Part shown: positions 13,012 through 21,800 of the stretch, piece by piece
Numbering within the stretch: position 1 is the stretch's first letter
How the letters are laid out: each line of letters opens with the position of its first letter
IMG/VR virus record: IMGVR_UViG_3300027763_000176
Span: 1 to 29,709 of that record
Direction: 5' to 3' (one strand)
Source of the DNA: a virus
DNA: 29,709 nt
Program-made: the position numbers and the translations under genes
The notes under the pieces: generated by a model
Told to the model about the DNA's origin: nothing
Database searches by the model: none
Seen by the model: the letters and a program-made list of their open reading frames with translations, nothing else

Positions 13012-14178
13012 ATGGAATTTATACTTACTACTGCAATTAAAAAGTTATTGCGTTTAAAGCAGCGTATTAAAGTTATTAGAGGTGGAACATCAGCAGGTAA
13101 AACTTTTGGAATTCTACCTTTACTAATTGACAAAGCAATAAAAGAGCCAATGCTTGAAATAAGTGTAGTATCTGAATCAATACCACATTTACGCAGGGGT
13201 GCATTAAAAGACTTTTTAAAAATTATAATGGCACTTGGCAGGTACACTGATGCAAACTTTAATAAGTCTACTTTAAAATATACATTTGCAAATGGTAGTT
13301 ATATAGAATTCTTTAGTGTAGACCAACCTGATAAATTACGTGGTGCAAGAAGAAATATATTATACGTAAACGAATGTAATAATATAGACTTTGATTCTTA
13401 TTACCAAATGGCAATTAGAACAAGTGGCGATATATGGTTAGACTATAACCCTGCATCTTCTTTTTGGGTAGATAAAGAAATACTAACTCAAGATAATGTA
13501 GACTTTATAACTTTAACATATTTAGACAACGAAGCATTATCGGATACTATAATAAAAGAAATAGAATCAGCAAAGGTAAAAGCATTAACATCTTCTTATT
13601 GGGCTAATTGGTGGCAAGTATATGGACTTGGGCAAACAGGTAGTTTAGAAGGCGTATGTATTACAGATTGGAACGAAATAGATTTACCAACAGATGCAAG
13701 GATACTTTGTTATGGAATGGACTTTGGGTATAGTAATGATCCAACTTCATTAGTAGCTATGTATAAATATAACGATGCTTTTATATTTGATGAAATAATC
13801 TACAAGAAAGGTTTATTAAACAACGATATAAGCAACCTATTAAAAGCAAACAATGTTAATGATATAATTTACGCTGATAGTGCAGAGCCAAAATCAATAG
13901 CTGAATTAAATACATACGGACACAATATATTACCTGTATCAAAAGGTAAAGATTCAATTATATATGGTATTAATTTAATGAATCAAAATAAAATATATGT
14001 TACATCAAGAAGCAAGAACTTAATTAATGAATTAAGAAACTACATTTGGCTAACTGATAAAACAGGTGTTAAGATGAACAAACCTATTGATGCTTACAAT
14101 CACGCTATAGATGCTATGCGTTACGCTATAATGAGCCAATTAGAGAATCCAAATAAAGGGAACTATTTTATTTATTAA
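13012..14178 (+). CDS. terL: Terminase large subunit
   Basis: The 388-residue packaging motor has both expected domains. The ATPase part shows Walker A RGGTSAGKT (23-31) and Walker B ILYVNE (116-121, catalytic Glu121). The nuclease part shows Asp237 in GMDFGYSNDPT, Asp289 in YADSAEP and Asp367 in NHAIDAMRYA, the metal-binding acids of the RNase H-like fold. It cuts concatemeric DNA and drives it into the prohead. A start at 13012 gives the full ATPase domain with only 19 residues before the P-loop region, typical of this group. A strong inverted repeat follows its stop directly. Confidence 0.96.
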   Translation: MEFILTTAIKKLLRLKQRIKVIRGGTSAGKTFGILPLLIDKAIKEPMLEISVVSESIPHLRRGALKDFLKIIMALGRYTDANFNKSTLKYTFANGSYIEFFSVDQPDKLRGARRNILYVNECNNIDFDSYYQMAIRTSGDIWLDYNPASSFWVDKEILTQDNVDFITLTYLDNEALSDTIIKEIESAKVKALTSSYWANWWQVYGLGQTGSLEGVCITDWNEIDLPTDARILCYGMDFGYSNDPTSLVAMYKYNDAFIFDEIIYKKGLLNNDISNLLKANNVNDIIYADSAEPKSIAELNTYGHNILPVSKGKDSIIYGINLMNQNKIYVTSRSKNLINELRNYIWLTDKTGVKMNKPIDAYNHAIDAMRYAIMSQLENPNKGNYFIY

Positions 14179-14207
14179 TGTCGCAAATTAATACTATACT
14201 TGCGACA
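14179..14207. promoter_or_regulatory. Perfect inverted repeat after terL, operator or hairpin
   Basis: TGTCGCAA (14179-14186) and TTGCGACA (14200-14207) are perfect 8-base arms around a 13-base centre. No T tract follows on either strand, so it is not a standard terminator. A near -7 element TATACTTG (14195-14202) overlaps the right arm, which would suit an operator on a promoter. ACTTGCGACAAAGT at 14198-14211 is echoed as ACTTGACAAAGT at 14226-14237. Confidence 0.6.
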
Positions 14208-14243
14208 AAGTAAATGATGGCAAAAACTTGACAAAGTGGTATG

Positions 14244-14260
14244 TAAGTAATTCTTACTTA
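14244..14260. promoter_or_regulatory. Second perfect inverted repeat
   Basis: TAAGTAA (14244-14250), a TTC centre and TTACTTA (14254-14260) form a 7+3+7 palindrome in the leader of the 14274 gene, whose ATG is 14 bases downstream. It could be an operator or a leader hairpin that limits translation. Confidence 0.5.
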
Positions 14261-14273
14261 ATAAATTAAAACT

Positions 14274-14423
14274 ATGACTTACGGACAAATGATTGCTGCA
14301 ATACAATGTTACATACACCATAGTACAGGTAAAGAGGTAAATATAAACTTACCACGTAATATAGGTGAAATTAAAAAGATGCGATTGATGTACGATGTAG
14401 CAGTAGAGAATTTAAAAAGTTAA
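14274..14423 (+). CDS. Small hypothetical protein after terL
   Basis: This 49-residue frame starts MTYGQMIAAIQCYI and has helix-loop-helix character (KEVNINLPRNIGEIKKM). Its leader contains two inverted repeats and has the usual A-rich start context (ATTAAAACT). I do not recognise a family. It sits in a short non-structural island between terminase and tail genes and could be a small regulator, given the palindromes upstream. That is inference only. Confidence 0.55.
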   Translation: MTYGQMIAAIQCYIHHSTGKEVNINLPRNIGEIKKMRLMYDVAVENLKS

Positions 14424-14460
14424 ATTTATGTTAAAACTAATTTATGTAACAAATTAATAT

Positions 14461-14468
14461 TATATTTG
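14461..14468 (+). promoter_or_regulatory. Candidate Bacteroidota -7 element TATATTTG
   Basis: This exact TAnnTTTG match lies 30 bases before the 14491 start. The same octamer precedes early genes at 3881 and 9343, so this small unit inside the late region may be expressed early. Confidence 0.55.
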
Positions 14469-14490
14469 TTAAAAATTTAAAACAAACAAA

Positions 14491-14697
14491 ATGGAAAAAG
14501 TAAACGTAACAGTAAATTATTGTACAGTAGAATTTGAAGTAGCAGGATATTATATCAAAGGTGATTCATATGATAATACAAAAGCTTGTTTAGATGATAC
14601 AGAAATAACTATTCAGGGTGTAGATATGTGGGAAATATTATCTACAAAACAATGGAACGATATTGTTGATTTAGCAATACAAGAAATAGAAAGTTAA
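14491..14697 (+). CDS. Small acidic beta-rich hypothetical protein
   Basis: The 68-residue protein opens with alternating hydrophobic residues (VNVTVNYCTVEFEV), suggesting a beta sheet, and ends with a helix (IVDLAIQEIES). Similar short beta-rich acidic proteins are common and unassigned in phages. It has its own early-type promoter element upstream and a strong terminator downstream, so it behaves as an independent unit between the terminase and tail operons. This is typical of a moron or of an early gene displaced into the late region. Confidence 0.7.
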   Translation: MEKVNVTVNYCTVEFEVAGYYIKGDSYDNTKACLDDTEITIQGVDMWEILSTKQWNDIVDLAIQEIES

Positions 14698-14719
14698 GTT
14701 AGGTTAAATTTGGTTAAAG

Positions 14720-14747
14720 AGGTGTACAGAAATGTACGCCTTTTTTT
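14720..14747 (+). terminator. Rho-independent terminator before the tail operon
   Basis: AGGTGTAC (14720-14727) pairs with GTACGCCT (14734-14741) over eight pairs including one G-T, followed by seven T. Confidence 0.9.
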
Positions 14748-14794
14748 GTTTAATACAATTTGAACAAATAGTTATTAATATAAAAAACAATAAT
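14748..14794 (+). promoter_or_regulatory. Candidate late promoter/leader, shared with 25146-25193
   Basis: After the terminator come ACAATTTGA and then TTATTAATATA (from 14772), 23 bases before the ATG. The leader at 25146-25193, also just after a terminator, has ACAATTTTGA and TTATTAATATA at the same distance from its ATG. The shared layout suggests a late promoter. AT-richness alone could explain part of it. Confidence 0.4.
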
Positions 14795-15478
14795 ATGAAA
14801 TTAGAGATTAGCATACCAACAGAATTAAAAGAAATTAAGTTAGCGCAATATCAGGCTTTTTTAAAGATAGCCAAAGATAATGATGATAATGAATTTCTGA
14901 ATCAGAAAATGGTTCAAATATTCTGCAATATAGATTTAAAAGATGTGGCAGAAATTAGATTTAAGGATGTATTAGAAATAACTGCATCACTATCTAAAAT
15001 GTTTAACGTAACATCACATAGGTTTATAAACAGATTTAAACTTGGTGGTGTTGAGTTTGGGTTTATTCCTGAATTAGAAGAAATGACCTTTGGAGAATAT
15101 ACCGATTTAGATTCATACATAGGCGATTGGGATAATATGCATAAAGCTATGGCTGTATTATATAGACCGATTACAAAGAAAGGTTTAAATGACACATATG
15201 AAATAGAAAAATACAATGGTAGTATAACCTATAGTGATGTAATGAAACACGCACCTTTAGATGTTGTATTTGGTGCTAATGTTTTTTTTTACTCTTTAGG
15301 CAACGACTTATTGAAAAGTACGATGACCTATTTGGAGAACAACAAGGAGATGCAGACTATTCTGCAACAGCACAATTCGGTAAACGATGGGGTTGGTATT
15401 CATCAATCTATGCTATTGCTCAAGGAGACCTTACAAGATTTGATAGAGTTACCGAACTACCGATTAACCAATGTTTAA
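14795..15478 (+). CDS. Tail assembly chaperone, short (G-like) form
   Basis: The 227-residue frame-0 product starts at ATG 14795 (MKLEISIPTELKEI). The longer frame from ATG 14732 is rejected because it would translate through the terminator hairpin. The gene lies at the head of the tail operon, and a second, ATG-less frame overlaps its 3' end, which is the layout of lambda G/GT. In lambda these proteins help the tape measure and tail tube assemble and are absent from virions. The product is acidic and helical in its first two thirds. The assignment rests on position and the frameshift more than on sequence motifs. Confidence 0.75.
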   Translation: MKLEISIPTELKEIKLAQYQAFLKIAKDNDDNEFLNQKMVQIFCNIDLKDVAEIRFKDVLEITASLSKMFNVTSHRFINRFKLGGVEFGFIPELEEMTFGEYTDLDSYIGDWDNMHKAMAVLYRPITKKGLNDTYEIEKYNGSITYSDVMKHAPLDVVFGANVFFYSLGNDLLKSTMTYLENNKEMQTILQQHNSVNDGVGIHQSMLLLKETLQDLIELPNYRLTNV

Positions 15479-15540
15479 CATACTTAACATTTGAAAAACA
15501 AAAGAACAAAATAGAAGCTGATTTAATTAAAAAAAGATAA
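14795..15540 (+). CDS. Tail assembly chaperone, -1 frameshifted long (GT-like) form
   Basis: The -1 frame opens after a stop at 15277-15279 and stays open to TAA 15538-15540. It has no ATG in 83 codons yet encodes a convincing sequence (FGKRWGWYSSIYAIAQGD, then LPINQCLTYLTFEK). Its stop overlaps the next start as TAATG, as expected for a genuine gene end. A run of nine T at 15282-15290 offers the slippery heptamer T TTT TTT in the right frame. Slipping there joins 14795-15289 to 15289-15540 and gives 248 residues. A slip further downstream cannot be excluded, because frame 0 still looks protein-like just after the T run. Confidence 0.75.
15282..15290 (+). other. Programmed -1 frameshift slippery site (T9)
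   Basis: Frame 0 reads GTT TTT TTT TAC. The heptamer T TTT TTT lets both tRNAs re-pair after a one-base backward slip, moving ribosomes into the open -1 frame. The -1 frame has a stop just upstream (15277-15279), so this run is the first slip site at which entry is possible. Confidence 0.7.
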
Positions 15541-15995
15541 TGAGTACATTTTACGAAATAACACAAGTGATTAAAAACAAACTGCAAGAGGATTTGTTTG
15601 TTAATACAGTAACTACAGGTGATATATTTAAAGTTGATTTAAACAAGCAAACTATATTTCCATTAAGTCATATTATTATTAATTCAGTTACTTATGCAGG
15701 ACCTGTATTGAATTATAATATATCTATTCTATGTATGGATATTGTAGATGAAAGCAAGTCTAAAACAACAGATATATTCTTGGGTAATGATAACGAGCAG
15801 GATGTATTAAATACACAATTAGCAGTTGCAAATAGATTTTTAGAAGTATTAAGTAGAGGTGCTTTAGCTGAAGATTATGAATTAGTAAATGGTTCTGCAA
15901 ATATTGAATTCTTTACAGAACGTTTTGAAAATAAAATAGCAGGTGTTACAGTTACATTTGATATGGCTATTCAAAATACAATGACAAAATGCTAA
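15540..15995 (+). CDS. Tail completion/terminator-like structural protein
   Basis: The 151-residue protein starts in TAATG with the end of the frameshifted chaperone. It contains a motif I recall from Bacteroidota phage tail proteins (DIFLGNDNEQDVLNTQLAVA, about residues 78-97), with a beta-rich N-terminal half. It sits next to an HK97 gp10-like gene, where tail terminator proteins usually lie, so a role in finishing the tail tube or joining it to the head is likely. The exact role is inferred from order. Confidence 0.65.
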   Translation: MSTFYEITQVIKNKLQEDLFVNTVTTGDIFKVDLNKQTIFPLSHIIINSVTYAGPVLNYNISILCMDIVDESKSKTTDIFLGNDNEQDVLNTQLAVANRFLEVLSRGALAEDYELVNGSANIEFFTERFENKIAGVTVTFDMAIQNTMTKC

Positions 15996-16528
15996 AACTT
16001 GAAAAAGTAAATAAGACTATTGAAATGTTTCGTGATTATGTAATCAAAGAAGCAAAAGATAATTTAACACGTTCAGGTCATAATAATACAAGTTCATTAG
16101 CAAATAGTATTAAAGGAGAAGTAATAATAGATGATAAATATTCTATTGTAGGATTTACAATGAATGATTACGGAACGTTTGTTGATTTAGGTGTTAAAGG
16201 AAAAACAAGTTCTAATAAAGCACCTAATAGTCCGTATCAATTTGGTAGTGGTAAAGGTAGAAAAGGTGGTTTAACTCAAGGTATAAATCAATGGGTTAAA
16301 CAAAAAGGTTTTCAATTTAGAGATAAAAAATCAGGCAGGTTTTTAAGTTATGAATCAACAGCTTATTTAATTACACGTTCTATATTTCATAAAGGTATAA
16401 AGCCTTCTTTATTCTTTACTAAACCATTTGAAGCAGGATATAAAAAATACATAGATATAGATTTAGTAAAAGCATTTGGTCAAGATGTAGAAACAATTAT
16501 AGATTACAATTTAAAAGATATAAAATGA
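15989..16528 (+). CDS. HK97 gp10-like tail/neck component
   Basis: The 179-residue basic protein resembles gp10-type neck or tail completion proteins. It has an N-terminal helix, then SLANSIKGEVII, YGTFVDLGVKGK (glycine-rich core, residues about 61-72), and a conserved-looking stretch GFQFRDKKSGRFLSYESTA. Such proteins act at the head-tail junction during tail completion. It overlaps both neighbours (7 bases before and ATGA after). The family call is from pattern and neighbourhood. Confidence 0.7.
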   Translation: MLKLEKVNKTIEMFRDYVIKEAKDNLTRSGHNNTSSLANSIKGEVIIDDKYSIVGFTMNDYGTFVDLGVKGKTSSNKAPNSPYQFGSGKGRKGGLTQGINQWVKQKGFQFRDKKSGRFLSYESTAYLITRSIFHKGIKPSLFFTKPFEAGYKKYIDIDLVKAFGQDVETIIDYNLKDIK

Positions 16529-17637
16529 AAGTAGTAAAAGTTAGAAGTCCATTTATGATTCAAGTAAATGAATCTACACAAATAGGAAGCAAGATAGAAT
16601 TATTTATTTGGCGTAATGGTGAAACAGAACCAACTGTACCAACATACACATTAAGCAAACCTATTCCAACTTCAAATCAAAGATTAACAGCTTATAATGT
16701 ATCAAACTTTGTAAAAGAATATATAGAGAATATTGCACCTACTTATGTTAATTATCCTGCTAATAATGAAGCTAATAATAACTATGCAAGATTTAAAGTA
16801 AAAAGATATTGGAACAATGCAGGAACTTACACTTTATTAGATACTATATCTTATGTAGGTGTTAATGGATATTCAGATTATATGGATGGATTGCAAGTAC
16901 CTACAGAAAAGAATATTGAGTTATTATTTAATCCTACTATTCAAAATAATTATCAGATTAAAACTTCTTATTCTCCTGACACAATTCAATACTTAAATGT
17001 ATTGATAGATTTTACTGATTTTAACGACCAACTTACAATTACTTATAATAGATTAAGCGGTGGATATTCTGCACCTGTTTATTTTGATGGTTATACAGGA
17101 ATTTATTTATTTAAAGTTCCAATCACATTAGCTAAAGTAGATAACAATTTTATTAAAGGTGCTAATATCAGTTTAAGTTATTTAGTAGATTCAACAGGAG
17201 TTTCTACAACGTTCAATAATATTTATACTTATCCAATAGAAGAATGTAAATACACGCCTGTATTATGTGATTTTATAAACTCTTATGGTGGATGGCAAAC
17301 ATTAACATTATACAAAGCACAAACAAACACGCTACAAGCTAAAAAAGAAAGTTATAAGCTAATGCCTGAAGCGGTTAATTATAACACGTTAAGAGGTCAA
17401 TCTAAATCGTTTAATCACTCGGCAACTAAATCAATAAAAATTAATACAGGGTTTGTAGATGAAAACTATTCTCAATTACTTACTGATTTACTATTATCTG
17501 AAACTATTTTATTGGATAGAAAACCTGTTAAAATAAAAACAGAAAGCTTGGAATTGAAAAATGTTTTAAAAGACAAATTAATTAATTACGAATTAGATTT
17601 TGAATACGCTTACAACTCAATAAACGATGTACTATGA
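16525..17637 (+). CDS. Virion structural (tail) protein, unassigned
   Basis: The 370-residue protein starts in an ATGA overlap and ends in another. It is beta-rich with many Thr, Asn and Tyr residues, begins with MKVVKVRSPFMIQV and carries RSPF- and LSGGYSAPVYFDGYTG-like turns. No catalytic motif is visible. The composition and location between tail completion and tail-tip genes suggest a distal tail or baseplate component. Similar proteins occur next to the 721-residue protein type in Bacteroidota phages as far as I recall, always unnamed. Confidence 0.65.
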   Translation: MKVVKVRSPFMIQVNESTQIGSKIELFIWRNGETEPTVPTYTLSKPIPTSNQRLTAYNVSNFVKEYIENIAPTYVNYPANNEANNNYARFKVKRYWNNAGTYTLLDTISYVGVNGYSDYMDGLQVPTEKNIELLFNPTIQNNYQIKTSYSPDTIQYLNVLIDFTDFNDQLTITYNRLSGGYSAPVYFDGYTGIYLFKVPITLAKVDNNFIKGANISLSYLVDSTGVSTTFNNIYTYPIEECKYTPVLCDFINSYGGWQTLTLYKAQTNTLQAKKESYKLMPEAVNYNTLRGQSKSFNHSATKSIKINTGFVDENYSQLLTDLLLSETILLDRKPVKIKTESLELKNVLKDKLINYELDFEYAYNSINDVL

Positions 17638-19799
17638 TTTTAAATTTAGCTTTATATTTAGAGAGCAATCAATATATAGATACTACACAGGATTTTGAAA
17701 ATAAATTTATTACAAGAATAAAAGCGGATGGTGGAACATTTGAAAATTATAATTGTTTAAATACTACTTTACTTGGTTTAGGTGGTACTCAAAATTTTGC
17801 AAGTAAATATCAACGAACAGATTTGTTTGCTGATGAATCTATTTCTATTACCCAAGTAATTCAGGATGTAAAAGATATATCTAAAATATTTACAGACTTT
17901 TCTAAAACGTTTACAATACCTGCAACATCAGAAAACAATAGACTATTCAAACATTATTATAATTATGATATTGATAATGGCTTTGATGCACGTATTAAAA
18001 TAAATGCTTACATAGAAATAAACGCAGTTAGATTTAATACAGGTAAAGTAAAGTTAGAAGGGGTTGATTTAAAGGACAATAAACCTTACGCCTATAGAAT
18101 AACATATTTTGGTAATACTGTTAACTTAAAAGACTTAATAGGAGAAGATAAATTGAACGCTTTAGATTTATCTGCATACAATCAAGTTTATAATGCAACA
18201 AATGTATTATCTAAATTTCAATTAAACCCTACAACAAACGATGTAATAGTTCCATTTATATCGCACACAAATAGATATTATTACGATAGTAGTTCAGGAC
18301 ACGCTGAAAATGATAATAATTTATATTATCAAAGTGGTAGTGGACATCATCACGGCTTGTTATGGAGTGATTTAAAGTATGCTATTCGTTTAAATAATAT
18401 TATACAAGCTATTGGTACTAAATACGGATTAACGTTTAGTACAGACTTTTTTAATAGTTCTAATTTAGACTATTATAATTTATTTATGTGGTTGCATCGT
18501 GCTAAAGGGGATGTTCAAGGTGCTGATAGTGCAATTAAACCGCCTGTAATTATAAACACTTGGAGTGGTACAGGAGTAATTAGTTATTTTTCAAGTAATA
18601 GTAATTTAGTTGTAAATGAAACTACAAATGCAGGTAATGTAATTTTAAATACTGTAACTGCATCAACAAGCGATTATAAAATTAGTGCATATAGAAATGG
18701 AGAATTATTTTATCAAAGTAATACTTTAAATGGAAATCAAACTCTTGATTTAGGTCTTTTTGATGTAGCACAATATACTTTTTATATCCAAAGTCAAGTT
18801 ATAATTAGTATTTCATTATCATTAGATTTACCACGTTATGATTACCCTGATAATCCAAGTAGTATTGTTTATGATAATTATAATACAGGAAGTTTTAATA
18901 CAAATAATAATTTTGTTTTTGATATTGCTCAACAAGTACCTGAAATAAAAGTAATAGACTTCTTAACAGGTATTTTTAAAATGTTTAATCTAACTGCATA
19001 TTTAGAAAATGGTATTGTAGTAGTTAAAACATTAAATGATTTCTATGCAACTTCTAATGTTTATGATATTACAAAATACATAAGCATTGATACAAAAGCT
19101 GTAAACGTGGCTTTACCATATAAGCAAATTGAATTTGGATATGAAGATACTAAAGAACTTTTAGCTTTAAAACATAATCAGCAATTTAACTATGAATGGG
19201 GTACAGAATTATTTAATGAATCACCTGAAATAGATGGAGAAATATACAAAGTAACTTTACCATTTTCTCATTTTAAATATGAAAGGTTGTATGATATTAA
19301 TGGTAATGTTTTAAAAAATATACAATGGGGATATTCTGCAACAGATAATTTTAATGCTGCTACAGGTAATTATGAATCTGCACTTTGTAAACCATTATTG
19401 TTTTATCCAATATTGCAAACAGGTATAAGTATGTCATTTAAACCAACACTTACTACGCATCAAGAAATTACTTCTTATGTTTTACCTTCTAATAGTAGAA
19501 GTTTAAGTTCATCAACAAGTACAAGCAATATTAATTTTAAAGCTGAATTAAACGAGTGGACAAACACAAATAACTTTACAGGAACTTTATTTGATTTGTA
19601 TTATAAAGATTACATAATGCACGTGTTTAATCCTAAAAATAGATTGACTATTTTAAAAGCATATTTACCATTATCAGTTTTATTAAATTTTAAATTGAAT
19701 GATAGAATGAAAATAAATGATAGGCTATTTTTAATTAATAAGATAACTACAAATTTAACAAAAGGTGAAAGTAACATTGAATTATTAAACGAATTATGA
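17634..19799 (+). CDS. Large virion structural protein, probable tail-tip/baseplate component
   Basis: The 721-residue protein is the longest in the genome. After about 65 variable residues comes a recognisable stretch (ADESISITQVIQDVKDISK, FTDFSKTFTIPATSENN, LFKHYYNYDIDNGFDARIK) that I associate with structural proteins of Flavobacterium phages. The middle is rich in Asn, Ser and Tyr (about 215-440), like receptor-facing regions, and the C terminus (LTILKAYLPLSVLLNFKLND) is conserved-looking. A baseplate hub or tail-tip role is likely, because it lies two genes before the tape measure. No enzymatic motif seen. Confidence 0.65.
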   Translation: MILNLALYLESNQYIDTTQDFENKFITRIKADGGTFENYNCLNTTLLGLGGTQNFASKYQRTDLFADESISITQVIQDVKDISKIFTDFSKTFTIPATSENNRLFKHYYNYDIDNGFDARIKINAYIEINAVRFNTGKVKLEGVDLKDNKPYAYRITYFGNTVNLKDLIGEDKLNALDLSAYNQVYNATNVLSKFQLNPTTNDVIVPFISHTNRYYYDSSSGHAENDNNLYYQSGSGHHHGLLWSDLKYAIRLNNIIQAIGTKYGLTFSTDFFNSSNLDYYNLFMWLHRAKGDVQGADSAIKPPVIINTWSGTGVISYFSSNSNLVVNETTNAGNVILNTVTASTSDYKISAYRNGELFYQSNTLNGNQTLDLGLFDVAQYTFYIQSQVIISISLSLDLPRYDYPDNPSSIVYDNYNTGSFNTNNNFVFDIAQQVPEIKVIDFLTGIFKMFNLTAYLENGIVVVKTLNDFYATSNVYDITKYISIDTKAVNVALPYKQIEFGYEDTKELLALKHNQQFNYEWGTELFNESPEIDGEIYKVTLPFSHFKYERLYDINGNVLKNIQWGYSATDNFNAATGNYESALCKPLLFYPILQTGISMSFKPTLTTHQEITSYVLPSNSRSLSSSTSTSNINFKAELNEWTNTNNFTGTLFDLYYKDYIMHVFNPKNRLTILKAYLPLSVLLNFKLNDRMKINDRLFLINKITTNLTKGESNIELLNEL

Positions 19800-19942
19800 T
19801 AAAAAACATTTTAGAATTATTAGCACTTCAAGAACATTACGGACAAAGTGAGGCGATAGAAATAGCAAAAGGAAAATATAAATTAGTAACTTCTTGGAAA
19901 CAAGGTTTTGAACAAGTAAAAAGACTATGGAAAATAAGATAA
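19796..19942 (+). CDS. Small basic helical protein before the tape measure
   Basis: This 48-residue frame starts in ATGA with the preceding stop and overlaps the tape-measure start by 16 bases. The product is helical and basic at the end (VKRLWKIR). Its length and place suggest a small tail assembly factor, but no motif confirms this. Confidence 0.6.
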   Translation: MIKNILELLALQEHYGQSEAIEIAKGKYKLVTSWKQGFEQVKRLWKIR

Positions 19943-21762
19943 TAAATCTTCAAGTTAATGACAATATTAACAATACTGAAAATTCAGTTAAATCATTAAA
20001 GGCTCAATTACGTGAAGCACAAAATGAGGTTAATGCTTTATCTGAAAAGTTTGGTGCAACATCACGTGAAGCGGTACAAGCTGCAAAACAAGCTGCAATA
20101 TTAAAAGATAGAATAGGTGATGCAAAAGCTTTAACTGATGCTTTCAATCCTGATGCTAAATTTCGTGCTTTAACAAGTTCTTTATCAGGTGTTACAGGTG
20201 GATTTGCTGCTGTTCAAGGTGGTATGGCTTTATTTGGAAAAGAATCTGATGATGTTCAAAAGACTTTATTAAAGGTTCAAGCTGCTATGGCACTTTCACA
20301 AGGTATACAATCTGTTGGTGAAAGCGTTGATTCATTTAAGCAATTAGGTGCTGTTATTAAAAGTACCGCAGTAGGTCAAGGAGTTTTAACGGCTGCTACT
20401 GCAGCTTATAATTTTGTTAATACTGCAGCTACTACAGGTTTAAAGTTATTTAGAGCAGCTTTAATAAGTACAGGAATAGGTGCATTAGTTGTTGGTGTTG
20501 GTTTATTAATTTCAAACTTTGACAAAGTAAAAACTGTTATATTAAATCTAATTCCGGGACTTGCAAATGTAGGTAAATTTATTGGTGGAATTGTTGATTC
20601 AATAACTGATTTTGTAGGTGCAACTTCGGATGCTTCACGTGCTTTAGATAAACTTAAAAAGGATGCAGATAAAACATTATCTGTAAATAAAAAGTTTATG
20701 CAGGAACACGGCGACCAAGTTGATGAATATACAAAGAAAAAAATAGATGCTAAAAACGCTTATGCTACTGCAGTAAAAGAAGATGGTGCAGACCAAGTTG
20801 CACTTGCTAAAAAATTAAATAGAGAATTAAGTGATATTGAATTTTCACGTGGAGATGAAGCAAGAAAAAAACAAAAAGAAGCAAATGAAAAAGCATCTGC
20901 AGATAGAAAATCAGAAAATGCAAGAATCAAAAAAGAAGCACAAGCAGAAGCAAAAAGATTAAAAGAAGAAGAGGCTAAAAATATAATTTCAGATGCAGAA
21001 GCCTATAGAAATAAATTAGAAGAAGCTATGAAAGTTGAAGCAGATGCTAAAAAAGCAAATGCCGATGCATTATTAACTGAACAACAATTAGCAATACAAA
21101 ACGAAAATCTTGCATATCAAGCAAAATTAGATAATGCTAAAAGATTTGGTGTTTCAACAGAAGAAATAGAATTACAGCATTTAAATACTATAAATGATAT
21201 AAATAGAACTGCACAAAAGAAAAAGTATGATGATGATAAAGCAGCTGCAGATGCTGAAATGAAAATTGATGAATTAAAAACACAAGCTAAAATTGAACAA
21301 GCACAAAGAGGTGCAGCATTATTAACTAATATTTCTGATTTAATTGGTAAAGATACAGCAGCAGGAAAAGTAGCAGCCGTTGCAGCCACAACAATTAACA
21401 CTTATGCAGCCGCACAAGCAGCGTTTTTAAATGCACAAAAGAATCCAATATCTATACTTGGGCCTGCTTATCCTTATATATCTGCAGGTTTGGCTATTGC
21501 AGGTGGTTTGAAAAACGTACAGGCAATATTATCAGTTCCTACTCCAAGTGGCGGCGGTGGTGGTTCTGCTCCAAGTGGTGGTGGAATGGGTTCTGCTCCT
21601 GTTGCTCCACAATTTAATGTAGTAGGCGCAAGCTCAACAAGTCAATTAGCACAAACAATAGGTAACCAACAAAACACACCTGTACAAGCTTATGTAGTAT
21701 CAAACGATGTCACGACAGCTCAAGCTTTAGACAGATCGATTATACGTGGAGCAAGTTTATAG
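19927..21762 (+). CDS. Tape measure protein
   Basis: The 611-residue protein sets tail length and leads DNA ejection. The first 80 residues are a helical, coiled-coil-prone segment. Residues 80-235 are rich in Ala and Gly with a strongly hydrophobic span (about 177-197, ISTGIGALVVGVGLLI) and a second weaker one (about 205-230). Residues 290-465 are a long charged coiled coil rich in Ala, Lys and Glu. The tail end has alanine-rich helices, a glycine-serine linker (about 539-558) and a polar C terminus. At 611 residues it predicts a tail of roughly 90 nm by the usual 0.15 nm per residue. Direction and composition fit the family well. Confidence 0.9.
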   Translation: MENKIINLQVNDNINNTENSVKSLKAQLREAQNEVNALSEKFGATSREAVQAAKQAAILKDRIGDAKALTDAFNPDAKFRALTSSLSGVTGGFAAVQGGMALFGKESDDVQKTLLKVQAAMALSQGIQSVGESVDSFKQLGAVIKSTAVGQGVLTAATAAYNFVNTAATTGLKLFRAALISTGIGALVVGVGLLISNFDKVKTVILNLIPGLANVGKFIGGIVDSITDFVGATSDASRALDKLKKDADKTLSVNKKFMQEHGDQVDEYTKKKIDAKNAYATAVKEDGADQVALAKKLNRELSDIEFSRGDEARKKQKEANEKASADRKSENARIKKEAQAEAKRLKEEEAKNIISDAEAYRNKLEEAMKVEADAKKANADALLTEQQLAIQNENLAYQAKLDNAKRFGVSTEEIELQHLNTINDINRTAQKKKYDDDKAAADAEMKIDELKTQAKIEQAQRGAALLTNISDLIGKDTAAGKVAAVAATTINTYAAAQAAFLNAQKNPISILGPAYPYISAGLAIAGGLKNVQAILSVPTPSGGGGGSAPSGGGMGSAPVAPQFNVVGASSTSQLAQTIGNQQNTPVQAYVVSNDVTTAQALDRSIIRGASL

Positions 21763-21800
21763 TAATTAAAACAAAACAAAATTTAATTTATTTTAATAAT

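Noticed and set aside
14732-14794. Longer start for the tail assembly chaperone gene
   Set aside because: The extra 21 codons would be translated from the terminator hairpin and T tract. ATG 14795 has a normal A-rich leader.
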